NCBI GenBank assembly: GCA_017651515.1
Contig: JAGCCU010000001.1
Coordinates: 1 to 64,000 of the forward strand
Direction: 5' to 3'
Length of the DNA: 64,000 nt
Origin: Muribaculaceae bacterium
GTDB taxonomy: Bacteria; Bacteroidota; Bacteroidia; Bacteroidales; Muribaculaceae
Below are positions 18,759 through 26,577 of the stretch, one piece after another (the first letter of the stretch is position 1; each line of letters opens with the position of its first letter). The notes beneath the pieces were generated by a model. That model was not told where the DNA came from. It worked only from the letters and a program-made list of their open reading frames with translations, and did no database searches. Both the position numbers and the translations under genes were made by a program.

Positions 18759-20657
18759 TTACTTCACAATCTTAGTTACCTTGTTGCCTTCGATCACGAT
18801 GTTAATGCCCTCGAATGGACGATCGCTCACCTGGCCCATGGTATTGACATACTTCACTGGAACGTTGCCAGCTACGTTGATGTCGGTTACTGCAGTAGAT
18901 AATTCAGCCTCAATAGTAACATTTACTGTTACAGCTTCAGCTGGCATCTCAAATGTATAAGTGTCGTCACCGTTGTCAACTACATCTACCGAAGCACGAC
19001 CTCCTTCAGCAGTAGTCACAGTAACTTCAGCCACCTTGAAACCATCGGCGGGAGTAACAACCACGGTTACTTCAGTGCCTTCGGCAACTTCGTCACCGCT
19101 TTCGATGGGCTCGTTGTCAACCAGCACCTCAACAGTAGCATTCTCCAACTCAGCCTCGAAGTTGATTGCGCTCTTCACAGTGGGAGCGGGGCCATCTAGA
19201 TAGATATCCTTAACATTGGCACCATCTGATGCAGTATATATAATGTATAGGTTGTGAACGCCAGTCACCTCGCTCAGGTCGCCCTTAGTGGTATATTCGT
19301 TGCCCCAGCCTCCTGTAGCTTGCATCCATACTGTAGCGATGGGTTCTACATCGGCAAATGCAGCCTGGGCTTCACCCCAGTTTACGCCTTCTTCGTTAAG
19401 ATCGATATAGAACTTGAAGTTTGCATCATTTATATATCCTAACCAGCTGCTGCCGGTAGCGTGATTTACGAGAATTTCGTTGAATCGGCCGTCTTCGAAG
19501 TCAACATCGGTAATCTTGAGAACTGTGTGACCACCGGTCCAACCAACGTTATTATCTTCCCATTGGCCTTGATTCAAAATAGTGGTACGACCGCTATCGC
19601 GACCTATGTAAACCACATTGTCTGCTTGGGTCCCATTAAATTCATTACGGAATGAGTAGCGCACAGCGTTCTCGCTTGGCTGTTCGTTTATTTTATTCAA
19701 TATCACGGGGTCAACAATATTACCTAAAGAGTAGAGATAATCTTTCACAAAATGAACGTTGGCGATGTTGCAGCTGCCACCATGCCACTTCAGATAAATG
19801 GTGTGTGTGCCACTAATTGCCTCAATATTGCGGGCAAGATAAAGTTTATCTTTAACGTCGATACCACACCATACGTTGGCAATCTTGTTTGCATCGCTAT
19901 TATAGTCATCGATGTAGACATCTACACTGTGGTTGGTCTGGTCACCTTGCCAGTGCGAAGCCAGCTCGAGTACAACCTGTTTGTAGTCACCATTACCGAA
20001 GTCCAGAGTACCATAAGTTACGATGACGCCTTCTCCGGTCCAGCCCCAAGAACCATTATCAATGCGAGTTTCAGGATTAGAGGAATAAACCAGCGTAGAA
20101 TTATTGATGTCGAGCACAGTAGCCATGTCGGCATATCCATCCCAGTTGCACGGCTCCTTGAGCATCGAGCCGTCCTGGAACTGTTCAGCTGTGAACTCTT
20201 CGGTGTAGAAACGCACATCCTGAATATTACCTGCGCGGCCTTCAAAGCTCAAGAATACTTTATGAATACCTTCAGGAAGTACCTCACCGAAATTGGCAGC
20301 TATCGAACGGAAGTTGGTATAACTGTCATGAAAATTAATGAGATCAATGCGACACAGTTCTTCAGCGGTTTCCAAATCATCGCCAACTGAGAGAATAGCC
20401 TGGCCGCCTCCGCCCCATCCATTGGCGAAACGAATGCTTGCAGCCTTGTAAACATCTCCTTGTCCGAAATCAACTTCACCTACTTGGATTTTAGTGTTTT
20501 CATTGGTGTTGCCAATAAAACAACCAAGTGGATTGAACTTACCATTTTCAAGTATGACGGCACCATCATTAGCTCCCATTTGGAAGGTCAGTGTCTCGGC
20601 TTGTGCGGTGAGCGTCATAGCTGCCGCAACTGCCAAAAAAGTAAAAATCTTTTTCAT
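18759..20657 (-). CDS. Secreted multi-module carbohydrate-binding protein, no catalytic domain
   Basis: 632 aa. A signal peptide (1-20) is followed by three CBM6/CBM35-like beta-sandwich modules (about 22-155, 165-310 and 330-490). Each has an F/W-rich 'VDFGNG...YKxVxLxxA' strand pattern and a closing 'GxHxxYLxF.G..gNIxxVxF' motif. Next come an InlB/Big-type repeat (~500-590, ending MPAEAVTVNVTIEAE) and a C-terminal tail (KYVNTMGQVSDRPFEGINIV...KIVK) like a T9SS sorting domain. It is a likely surface glycan-binding protein. Closest relative in the window is 22647-24440. It is monocistronic, with its own promoter and terminator. I cannot assign a ligand. Confidence 0.72.
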   Translation of the reverse strand: MKKIFTFLAVAAAMTLTAQAETLTFQMGANDGAVILENGKFNPLGCFIGNTNENTKIQVGEVDFGQGDVYKAASIRFANGWGGGGQAILSVGDDLETAEELCRIDLINFHDSYTNFRSIAANFGEVLPEGIHKVFLSFEGRAGNIQDVRFYTEEFTAEQFQDGSMLKEPCNWDGYADMATVLDINNSTLVYSSNPETRIDNGSWGWTGEGVIVTYGTLDFGNGDYKQVVLELASHWQGDQTNHSVDVYIDDYNSDANKIANVWCGIDVKDKLYLARNIEAISGTHTIYLKWHGGSCNIANVHFVKDYLYSLGNIVDPVILNKINEQPSENAVRYSFRNEFNGTQADNVVYIGRDSGRTTILNQGQWEDNNVGWTGGHTVLKITDVDFEDGRFNEILVNHATGSSWLGYINDANFKFYIDLNEEGVNWGEAQAAFADVEPIATVWMQATGGWGNEYTTKGDLSEVTGVHNLYIIYTASDGANVKDIYLDGPAPTVKSAINFEAELENATVEVLVDNEPIESGDEVAEGTEVTVVVTPADGFKVAEVTVTTAEGGRASVDVVDNGDDTYTFEMPAEAVTVNVTIEAELSTAVTDINVAGNVPVKYVNTMGQVSDRPFEGINIVIEGNKVTKIVK

Positions 20658-20703
20658 GTTCTGAATTTTTTAAGTTAACAAAAAACAATAAAATCATCTG
20701 TGG

Positions 20704-20754
20704 CAAAGTTACTTGTGATAATTGTAAACAAATAAAACTCTCGTTTCAAAAAAT
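20704..20754 (-). promoter_or_regulatory. Promoter with shared operator box for the 632-aa CBM protein
   Basis: Minus-strand -7 element TAACTTTG at 20711-20704. Operator ATTTTTTGAAACGAGAGTT runs from 20754 to 20736, 35 nt separating its first 8 bases from the -7. A TTTG at 20732-20729 is a poorly spaced -33 (17 nt). Confidence 0.65.
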
Positions 20755-20771
20755 AGAAAAATCATTTCCAT

Positions 20772-22571
20772 TTATTGTATTCTGAGTATAATATTTATAA
20801 TGGCGTTTACATCATCCACATCCACAATGCCGTCACCAGTCAAGTCGTAGTCCGAATGCCATTCGGTTATGCCTAAGATGGCATTGATAATTGCATTGAC
20901 ATCGTCAATATCTACAAGCCCGTCGCCATTAACATCGCCTTGCAAATGCTGCTGATCTTTTGTGAGCCCTAATAGTAGTGTCACTACCGATCGTGCGGGT
21001 ATCTCAACTTCTTGCCCCGACACATAGGTCTCTGGCAAATTGCGATCAAAATGTAAAGCCAAACTTTCACTTGTGGTATATTTCTTTATAGTTGATATAA
21101 CGCGACCATCATCGGCTTCGGCCGTCAGCGTCACTGTGCTTGGAGAATTAGCCATGTTAACATATACCACTACTACTTCATTGCCATCGGGTGAAACATA
21201 AGCTGATCCCATAAGTGCGTTAAGGTTGTCGGCTCCACTTAGTTCCACCCGTGTGTAACCTGGACGGATGAAACGAGAGTAATTGCCTAGTACCCAAAGA
21301 TTGCGGTTGTCCAAAATAGTGCCGCCGTTTGTCAAATCGCCGTAACTCTCTGGGCCGGAATCACCATTAGCTAATACACGCAACAGATAGAAACGGTTTT
21401 TCTGCCCCCACTGTTCTTGTGCAAATGCTGTCCAATAGCTCCACGACGATGCGTTGGCATAAACCATATCACAATAGATCACTTTGCCCATATATAGCGC
21501 AATATCCATATAGGTAGCTTCTTCGTAACCTCCTGAGGGGAAGCCAGCGCTGGCAGTGGGTGGCTCGTCAAGCATACTCCATTCAGTTTGGTAGACTTGT
21601 ACGCCCATCTGGGCGGCAGCTGTAGCTACGGCAGTACGACGATTGACAAGTTCTGTGTTAGTGCGAAAAGTCCAGTAACTATGCCCTGCCACTGCATTAG
21701 CCACATGAGCCAGATTGCCTACATAAGTTGAAGTTTGCGATGGGTTGAAAAACTGGTTTATCTGATCGTAGCCATAGTTGTTGATAATAGCATTTGACTC
21801 AGTCAGATAGTTCCATTTCCCTGCTTCGGGAATAAGTATTTTTGTTGATAAACCATGGCGTGTGAGTGCTTCATCAAGTTCCTTAACGAGCTGTGTGACT
21901 TCGGTGTTATACCACGGAGAGCCCTCTTGCCCACTTGTCCACTCATATTGCGGCTCATTGACAGGTGATATATATGAAATGGGATATCCCAAGTCAACGA
22001 AATGCTTAGTCACAGTGGCCATATACTCGGCAAAATCATCGTAGGCATCATCGCGCAGGTTGGCACCCCAAGGAAGCATATTAACTTTATTGGCCTTGCC
22101 ATTGGCTGTATAATAAATAGGTGCCGAATTTGAGAAAAACAGGATGTTCTCTACTCCATAATCCAAGGCTTTCTGCATGAAATACTGCTGGCCTGCAGAG
22201 TGTGACCAGTTATATGTAACGCCATCATCATTAAGATAGCACTCAGTGCGGCGAGTGGGATCATCGATATTGCTATCACTGCCCTGTGTTGCACTGCCTG
22301 CTCCCAGATTAACACGCCAGTTGCTAAGGCCGATGCCTTCGGGATTCCCTCCACGGTCAAACGAACGCGCGAAGAGCATTTTAGCTGCACGTTCTTTCAT
22401 GGTTGATGAGAAATAGCGTCCCACATAATCTCCCAACCAGCAGTCTGACGCACCAAAATCGACTATTACCTGATGTGTTCTATCGAGCCGTACAACCGTA
22501 GCTGACGGATCAGCTAACAGTGTTGTAGCCACCACTACCAAGATGCAACATAGAAGCAAGTATCGTTTCAT
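20772..22571 (-). CDS. GH30 endo-1,6-galactanase-like enzyme with C-terminal dockerin-like repeats
   Basis: Secreted GH30 (599 aa): signal peptide (1-20), (beta/alpha)8 barrel beginning VDFGASDCWLGDYVG, with acid/base Glu206 (ISPVNEPQYEW) and nucleophile Glu330 (VYQTEWSML). The GNPEGIGLSNWRVNLGAGS block is typical of proteins annotated endo-beta-1,6-galactanase. The C-terminal beta domain is followed by two EF-hand-like dockerin repeats (GDVNGDGLVDIDDVNAIINA and DLTGDGIVDVDDVNAIINI). It starts 17 nt after a hairpin downstream of the 597-aa CBM gene and has no clear promoter of its own, so it may depend on read-through from 24490. Likely target is a galactan such as arabinogalactan side chains (inference). 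Confidence 0.82.
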   Translation of the reverse strand: MKRYLLLCCILVVVATTLLADPSATVVRLDRTHQVIVDFGASDCWLGDYVGRYFSSTMKERAAKMLFARSFDRGGNPEGIGLSNWRVNLGAGSATQGSDSNIDDPTRRTECYLNDDGVTYNWSHSAGQQYFMQKALDYGVENILFFSNSAPIYYTANGKANKVNMLPWGANLRDDAYDDFAEYMATVTKHFVDLGYPISYISPVNEPQYEWTSGQEGSPWYNTEVTQLVKELDEALTRHGLSTKILIPEAGKWNYLTESNAIINNYGYDQINQFFNPSQTSTYVGNLAHVANAVAGHSYWTFRTNTELVNRRTAVATAAAQMGVQVYQTEWSMLDEPPTASAGFPSGGYEEATYMDIALYMGKVIYCDMVYANASSWSYWTAFAQEQWGQKNRFYLLRVLANGDSGPESYGDLTNGGTILDNRNLWVLGNYSRFIRPGYTRVELSGADNLNALMGSAYVSPDGNEVVVVYVNMANSPSTVTLTAEADDGRVISTIKKYTTSESLALHFDRNLPETYVSGQEVEIPARSVVTLLLGLTKDQQHLQGDVNGDGLVDIDDVNAIINAILGITEWHSDYDLTGDGIVDVDDVNAIINIILRIQ

Positions 22572-22587
22572 TGTTTTTTTTCAAAAT

Positions 22588-22625
22588 GAATTACGCAAGC
22601 TCCATTACAGATGCTTGCGTAATTC
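22588..22625 (-). terminator. Perfect 13-bp hairpin between the CBM gene and the GH30 gene
   Basis: GAATTACGCAAGC (22588-22600) pairs with GCTTGCGTAATTC (22613-22625) around a 12-nt loop. On the minus strand it follows the 597-aa gene by about 20 nt but has only a weak U-tract (ATTTTG) afterwards. It may be a partial terminator or a 3'-end processing hairpin setting the ratio of the two products. Confidence 0.55.
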
Positions 22626-22646
22626 CTAATTATAATTTGAAATGAA

Positions 22647-24440
22647 TTAATTGACTTTTTTCAAAATTATATTGATTACAGCGTTCACGTCTTCAACGTC
22701 AATAATGCCGTCACCAGTTATGTCGGAATTGCCAGGATATTCGTCGGCAGTCTTGACTTTAAGGATGATATTGATTACGGCGTTCACATCTTCAACGTCA
22801 ACGATATTATCGCCTGTAACATCTCCAGTTGTGAGTTGAGGGGCTCCACTGTTGGGATCCAGCCAGATGTCGAACACGTTTGCGCCAGTGCTCGAACTTG
22901 GAGTGTTGTAAACCATGAACAAGTCGTGTTTGCCAGTAACATTCACAAGGAACTCACCTGCAGTGCGTTTGCGTACGCTCCATGCTCCTGTTCCTTGGAG
23001 ACGCACCACAGCGATTGGCTCATGTCCTTCAAGAATAGCGGGCAAGTTCTGTTCCCAGTCTTCTGGTGTGTATGTGAAATCTGGATCAAGGTCAAGATAG
23101 AATGAGAAGTTCGAACGGTCAATGTCGCCAATCCATGATGGCTCACTCGAGTGGTTCACAATAATGCGCTTCCAGCCGCCTTCGCCAAAGTCAACTCCTT
23201 CACCGTCACCATAGAAGTCAATCACAGTACCATTTCCAGTGTAGCCGATGTTACCGGCTGCTTCATACTGCCCGTGGCACATCACCTGATATCCCCAAGG
23301 ATCACCTTGTCCTTCTGGACAATTTAAGAATGTAAAGTGGAAAGCGTCGGGCGATGGCTCAACGTCTTCAAGAACGACACCGCAATCTACGTGCAGAGGC
23401 CACAACTCTTGCTCGCAGAACTCAACAGCCTGCAAGTTGGTGCTACCACCAAGCCACTTAACAATTACACGGTGTTGACCAGTTATGTTGGGAAGATTCT
23501 TGGCGAAAGGATATGGACCATTATTGCCCAAGTCGAGACCTGACCATACGGTGAGAAATTTGTTGGCTGGAGTAGCGTCGTCAAGGTAGAACTCCAGATA
23601 ATCGTAGATGTTTGATGCCCAGTGGGTCATGTAGAGGATAATCTGTTTGTACTTACCATTGTCGAAATCGATAGTGCCATAGTCGGCAATGAAACCTTCA
23701 TGGGTCCATCCCCAGGCATTATGTCCAGCTGCCGATGTGTCGATGCGTGTGTCAGGGAAATCTGTACCCTCACCGATTGGCACCAGTGGTTCAGAGTCGA
23801 TTGAATAAACCTTGGTCGAAATCAGCTCATAGCCAGGCTTCTCATTTGGATCCAACAGACGGATGCCGCTGTCCCAATCACTCTCGTCGTTCACAAAGTC
23901 GGAAGGGAGCAAAGCATTCTCATAGAAATTGATTGCACGGATGTTACCTGCACCGCCCACGAATGTCAGCCAAACTTTCTTCTTGCCAGTTGGCTTGGTG
24001 AAAGTAATGCCTTCCATGGCAGGACCACCGCCCGACAACTCACTTGGGTCAACTGCATTATAAGCCATGTTTGCTGCGAACACGCGATAAAATTGGTAAC
24101 CGCCAGTCTCATTGATACCCATCTGAGTGAATGGTTCAGAAGACTCATAAGTGTCACCTGCATGTAAGATTGCCCATCCGTCGACATACCATCCATTACC
24201 TAGAATGATACCAGTTGCTTGGAAGTTGTCACCAGTGGTTCCGAAGTCCACTTCACCGAGATACACGCGAGTGTTCGCACTGGTATTACCAATGTTCTGA
24301 TTCAGGCGGTCAAACACACCGTCCTGCTCAATTACGACTCCGCTGTTCTCGTTGGTCTGAATAACCAGATTACTTGCCTGTAGCGCCATGGGAGCTATAA
24401 ACGCTGCAAAGGCTGTCATTAATGTAAAGATTTTTTTCAT
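22647..24440 (-). CDS. Secreted multi-module carbohydrate-binding protein with dockerin-like tail
   Basis: 597 aa. A signal peptide (1-22, ending LQAS) is followed by three CBM6/35-like modules (~23-175, 200-345 and 350-530), parallel to those in the 632-aa protein: VDFGTTGDNFQATGIILGNGW matches its paralogue's VDFGQGDVYKAASIRFANGW. There is no recognisable active site. Residues ~540-597 are two dockerin-like repeats (GDVTGDNIVDVEDVNAVINI and DITGDGIIDVEDVNAVINI) in place of the paralogue's InlB repeat and T9SS-like tail. Probably a surface or extracellular glycan-binding scaffold. Promoter at 24490; the GH30 gene follows. Confidence 0.72.
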   Translation of the reverse strand: MKKIFTLMTAFAAFIAPMALQASNLVIQTNENSGVVIEQDGVFDRLNQNIGNTSANTRVYLGEVDFGTTGDNFQATGIILGNGWYVDGWAILHAGDTYESSEPFTQMGINETGGYQFYRVFAANMAYNAVDPSELSGGGPAMEGITFTKPTGKKKVWLTFVGGAGNIRAINFYENALLPSDFVNDESDWDSGIRLLDPNEKPGYELISTKVYSIDSEPLVPIGEGTDFPDTRIDTSAAGHNAWGWTHEGFIADYGTIDFDNGKYKQIILYMTHWASNIYDYLEFYLDDATPANKFLTVWSGLDLGNNGPYPFAKNLPNITGQHRVIVKWLGGSTNLQAVEFCEQELWPLHVDCGVVLEDVEPSPDAFHFTFLNCPEGQGDPWGYQVMCHGQYEAAGNIGYTGNGTVIDFYGDGEGVDFGEGGWKRIIVNHSSEPSWIGDIDRSNFSFYLDLDPDFTYTPEDWEQNLPAILEGHEPIAVVRLQGTGAWSVRKRTAGEFLVNVTGKHDLFMVYNTPSSSTGANVFDIWLDPNSGAPQLTTGDVTGDNIVDVEDVNAVINIILKVKTADEYPGNSDITGDGIIDVEDVNAVINIILKKVN

Positions 24441-24489
24441 ACCTTTAATTATTTAAAGTTAAACTTGTATTTCGGAATTTTATCATTTG

Positions 24490-24540
24490 CAAAGTTAAAC
24501 TTAAGTATATAAACAAAATAAAACAATTGTTTCAAAAAAT
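24490..24540 (-). promoter_or_regulatory. Promoter with shared operator box for the 597-aa CBM protein and GH30
   Basis: Minus-strand -7 element TAACTTTG at 24497-24490. Operator ATTTTTTGAAACAATTGTT runs from 24540 to 24522, again 35 nt from its first 8 bases to the -7. This is the best match with the 20704 copy (first 12 bases identical). Confidence 0.65.
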
Positions 24541-24604
24541 GGAAATTTTGAACAATATAATGCCAATGATGTAAAACATCAAAGTTCTAAAGACTATATA
24601 TGAC

Positions 24605-26560
24605 TTAACGATATGAATCGGTGCGGAATGGAGCTACGGGTAAATTGTCAACTCCTTTCAAATTGTTGGGCGGATTATTAGCCCAGGCATAGCGCACAGC
24701 AACCGGCATTTTTACCATTGGTGAGAACACTACAAGCTTGTTCCCATTGACCGTGGCTTGAGCCTGATGAAATACCATGTCAGGACCGGCAATGACCAGA
24801 CCCTCGGCTGATTCACCGGCTATGGTTATGTGCTGATTGAAGGTTAGTATCACACGGTCGCCCTCAACACGATGTCCCACGCATTGTGGAACTTGGTATT
24901 TGCCTTTGCCATAAGTGTCGGCAAGAGCGGCGAGTGCCAGACGTCGACCCACTTCCTGTTTGTTCTTTGGGTGGATGTCATAGGCCTCACCTATGTCGAT
25001 GGCAACGGCCATTCCTGTATGATCGAGAGCCAAAGCATTGGCTTGAGCCTCGCGCAAATGAGCCCAAGCCGAGCCGGGCTGAACCAGTGCGCTTTCTTGC
25101 CAGCTGGCAAGCTGTACAAAGTAGAACGGCATCTCATTGTTGTGCCAAGTTTGTCTCCAGTCATGAATCAGTGCTTGGAACAAAGGTGTATAACCTTCCC
25201 AACGTGAGGCATTTTCTTCGCCTTGATACCATATTGCTCCTTTCACTTTAAAGTTTCGGAACGGATACACCATGGCATTGTATAGATTGGCAGGATAATT
25301 TTGATGGTCGGGATGTATTGCTCTGTAAGGTAATGACTCTTGTGCGACACCTATGTGCCATTTCCATTCTCCAGCAAGAGAAATAATATCATCGCCTATG
25401 CCTATTGACATGTCGCTTGCATCACCACAGATACCTCCCAGGCCACTGCCATCTTTCACTTTTACGGTAATAATGGCTTTACCTGCTTTTACCATCGATG
25501 CCGGTACTTGATAGTTACGCACAATCCAATAGCCATCGGTGCTGCCCACCTGCTGCCCATTGAACCAAGTTATATCGATGTCATCCACTTTACCCACCTT
25601 CAGAGTCAAGTCTTTGCCTGCCCAACATTCAGGCAGGTCAATTGTTTTCTGGAACCATACAATACCATCGAAATTGTCAAGTCCACACCATTCCCATGCA
25701 TTAGGCAACTGCATTGTTTTCCAGTCATTGCCTGTCTGCTCATCGTTTATCCATATTGGGGTGCTACCAAACATTCCGGCGTCGGCACGGTCGTAGGCTG
25801 TCTGCCATTCGATGACGTCTTGCTCATATTTTTTACACAAAGCATCGCGGTCGCCATTGGCTGCCAGCACTGCTTGTGCATTGCGCTGATGTTCTGTGAC
25901 ATGTGTCAGAGTTGAGGCACTGGTCCATGCTTCAGCAGGAGTGCCACCCCAAGAACAGTCGATAACCCCCACTGGCACATGCAGTTGTTCACTGATTTGT
26001 CGTGCGAAGAAATATGCCACTGCTGAAAAATTTTCTACCGTTGATGCCGAGCAAACCGCCCAGCCATCACCTGTAACCTGAGGCTCGGCAAGTGGAACAA
26101 TAGATGTGACGCGTTTTGACTGCAACAAGCGAATGTTGGGGTGTGAGGCATTGGCAAGTTCCTGCTCATAGTCTTTTACTTTCCCCCAACCTTTGATAGG
26201 CATTTCCATATTGCTTTGTCCAGAGCAAAACCAAACTTCACCCGAAAGTACGTTATTCAGCACGCGTTCGTCACCATCGTTGATACTGATTTTGAATGGC
26301 CCTCCAGCTTTGGGCGTAGGCAAGGTCACCATAAATGCACCATCTGAACCAATGGTCGCACTAAATTTCTGCTTTGTCCATGAGGCAGATACCTGCACTT
26401 GGCCACTATGATTGGAGTGCCCGGAAATTTGCAGTGTGGACTGCTGTTGCACAACCATATTGTCGCTCAGATAGGCTGGCAATTTTACCGTGGCACTCAA
26501 ACTCATAGTTGCAATTAACATAAGTGCTATCGACAACTTACGCATAGATTCAATGTTCAT
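24605..26560 (-). CDS. SGNH-family carbohydrate acetylesterase (sialate O-acetylesterase-like)
   Basis: Exported esterase (651 aa) with a signal peptide (to about residue 22) and an SGNH hydrolase core: GQSNMEMP carries the nucleophile Ser, CSWGGTPAEAW the oxyanion glycine, and AIDIGEAYDIHP the C-terminal Asp/His block. A jelly-roll domain (~265-400, WKTMQLPNAWEW...) is inserted in the core, as in many sialate O-acetylesterase-like proteins of Bacteroidetes. It probably removes acetyl groups that block glycosidases; the sugar cannot be read from sequence. Last gene of the propeller-GH2-esterase operon (17-nt gap). Confidence 0.85.
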   Translation of the reverse strand: MNIESMRKLSIALMLIATMSLSATVKLPAYLSDNMVVQQQSTLQISGHSNHSGQVQVSASWTKQKFSATIGSDGAFMVTLPTPKAGGPFKISINDGDERVLNNVLSGEVWFCSGQSNMEMPIKGWGKVKDYEQELANASHPNIRLLQSKRVTSIVPLAEPQVTGDGWAVCSASTVENFSAVAYFFARQISEQLHVPVGVIDCSWGGTPAEAWTSASTLTHVTEHQRNAQAVLAANGDRDALCKKYEQDVIEWQTAYDRADAGMFGSTPIWINDEQTGNDWKTMQLPNAWEWCGLDNFDGIVWFQKTIDLPECWAGKDLTLKVGKVDDIDITWFNGQQVGSTDGYWIVRNYQVPASMVKAGKAIITVKVKDGSGLGGICGDASDMSIGIGDDIISLAGEWKWHIGVAQESLPYRAIHPDHQNYPANLYNAMVYPFRNFKVKGAIWYQGEENASRWEGYTPLFQALIHDWRQTWHNNEMPFYFVQLASWQESALVQPGSAWAHLREAQANALALDHTGMAVAIDIGEAYDIHPKNKQEVGRRLALAALADTYGKGKYQVPQCVGHRVEGDRVILTFNQHITIAGESAEGLVIAGPDMVFHQAQATVNGNKLVVFSPMVKMPVAVRYAWANNPPNNLKGVDNLPVAPFRTDSYR

Positions 26561-26577
26561 ATAACCGTTTTATTTAA

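Noticed and set aside
20808-20945. Dockerin-like repeats as evidence of a cellulosome
   Set aside because: No cohesin or scaffoldin is recognisable in the window, and such repeats are common single tails in Bacteroidales proteins.
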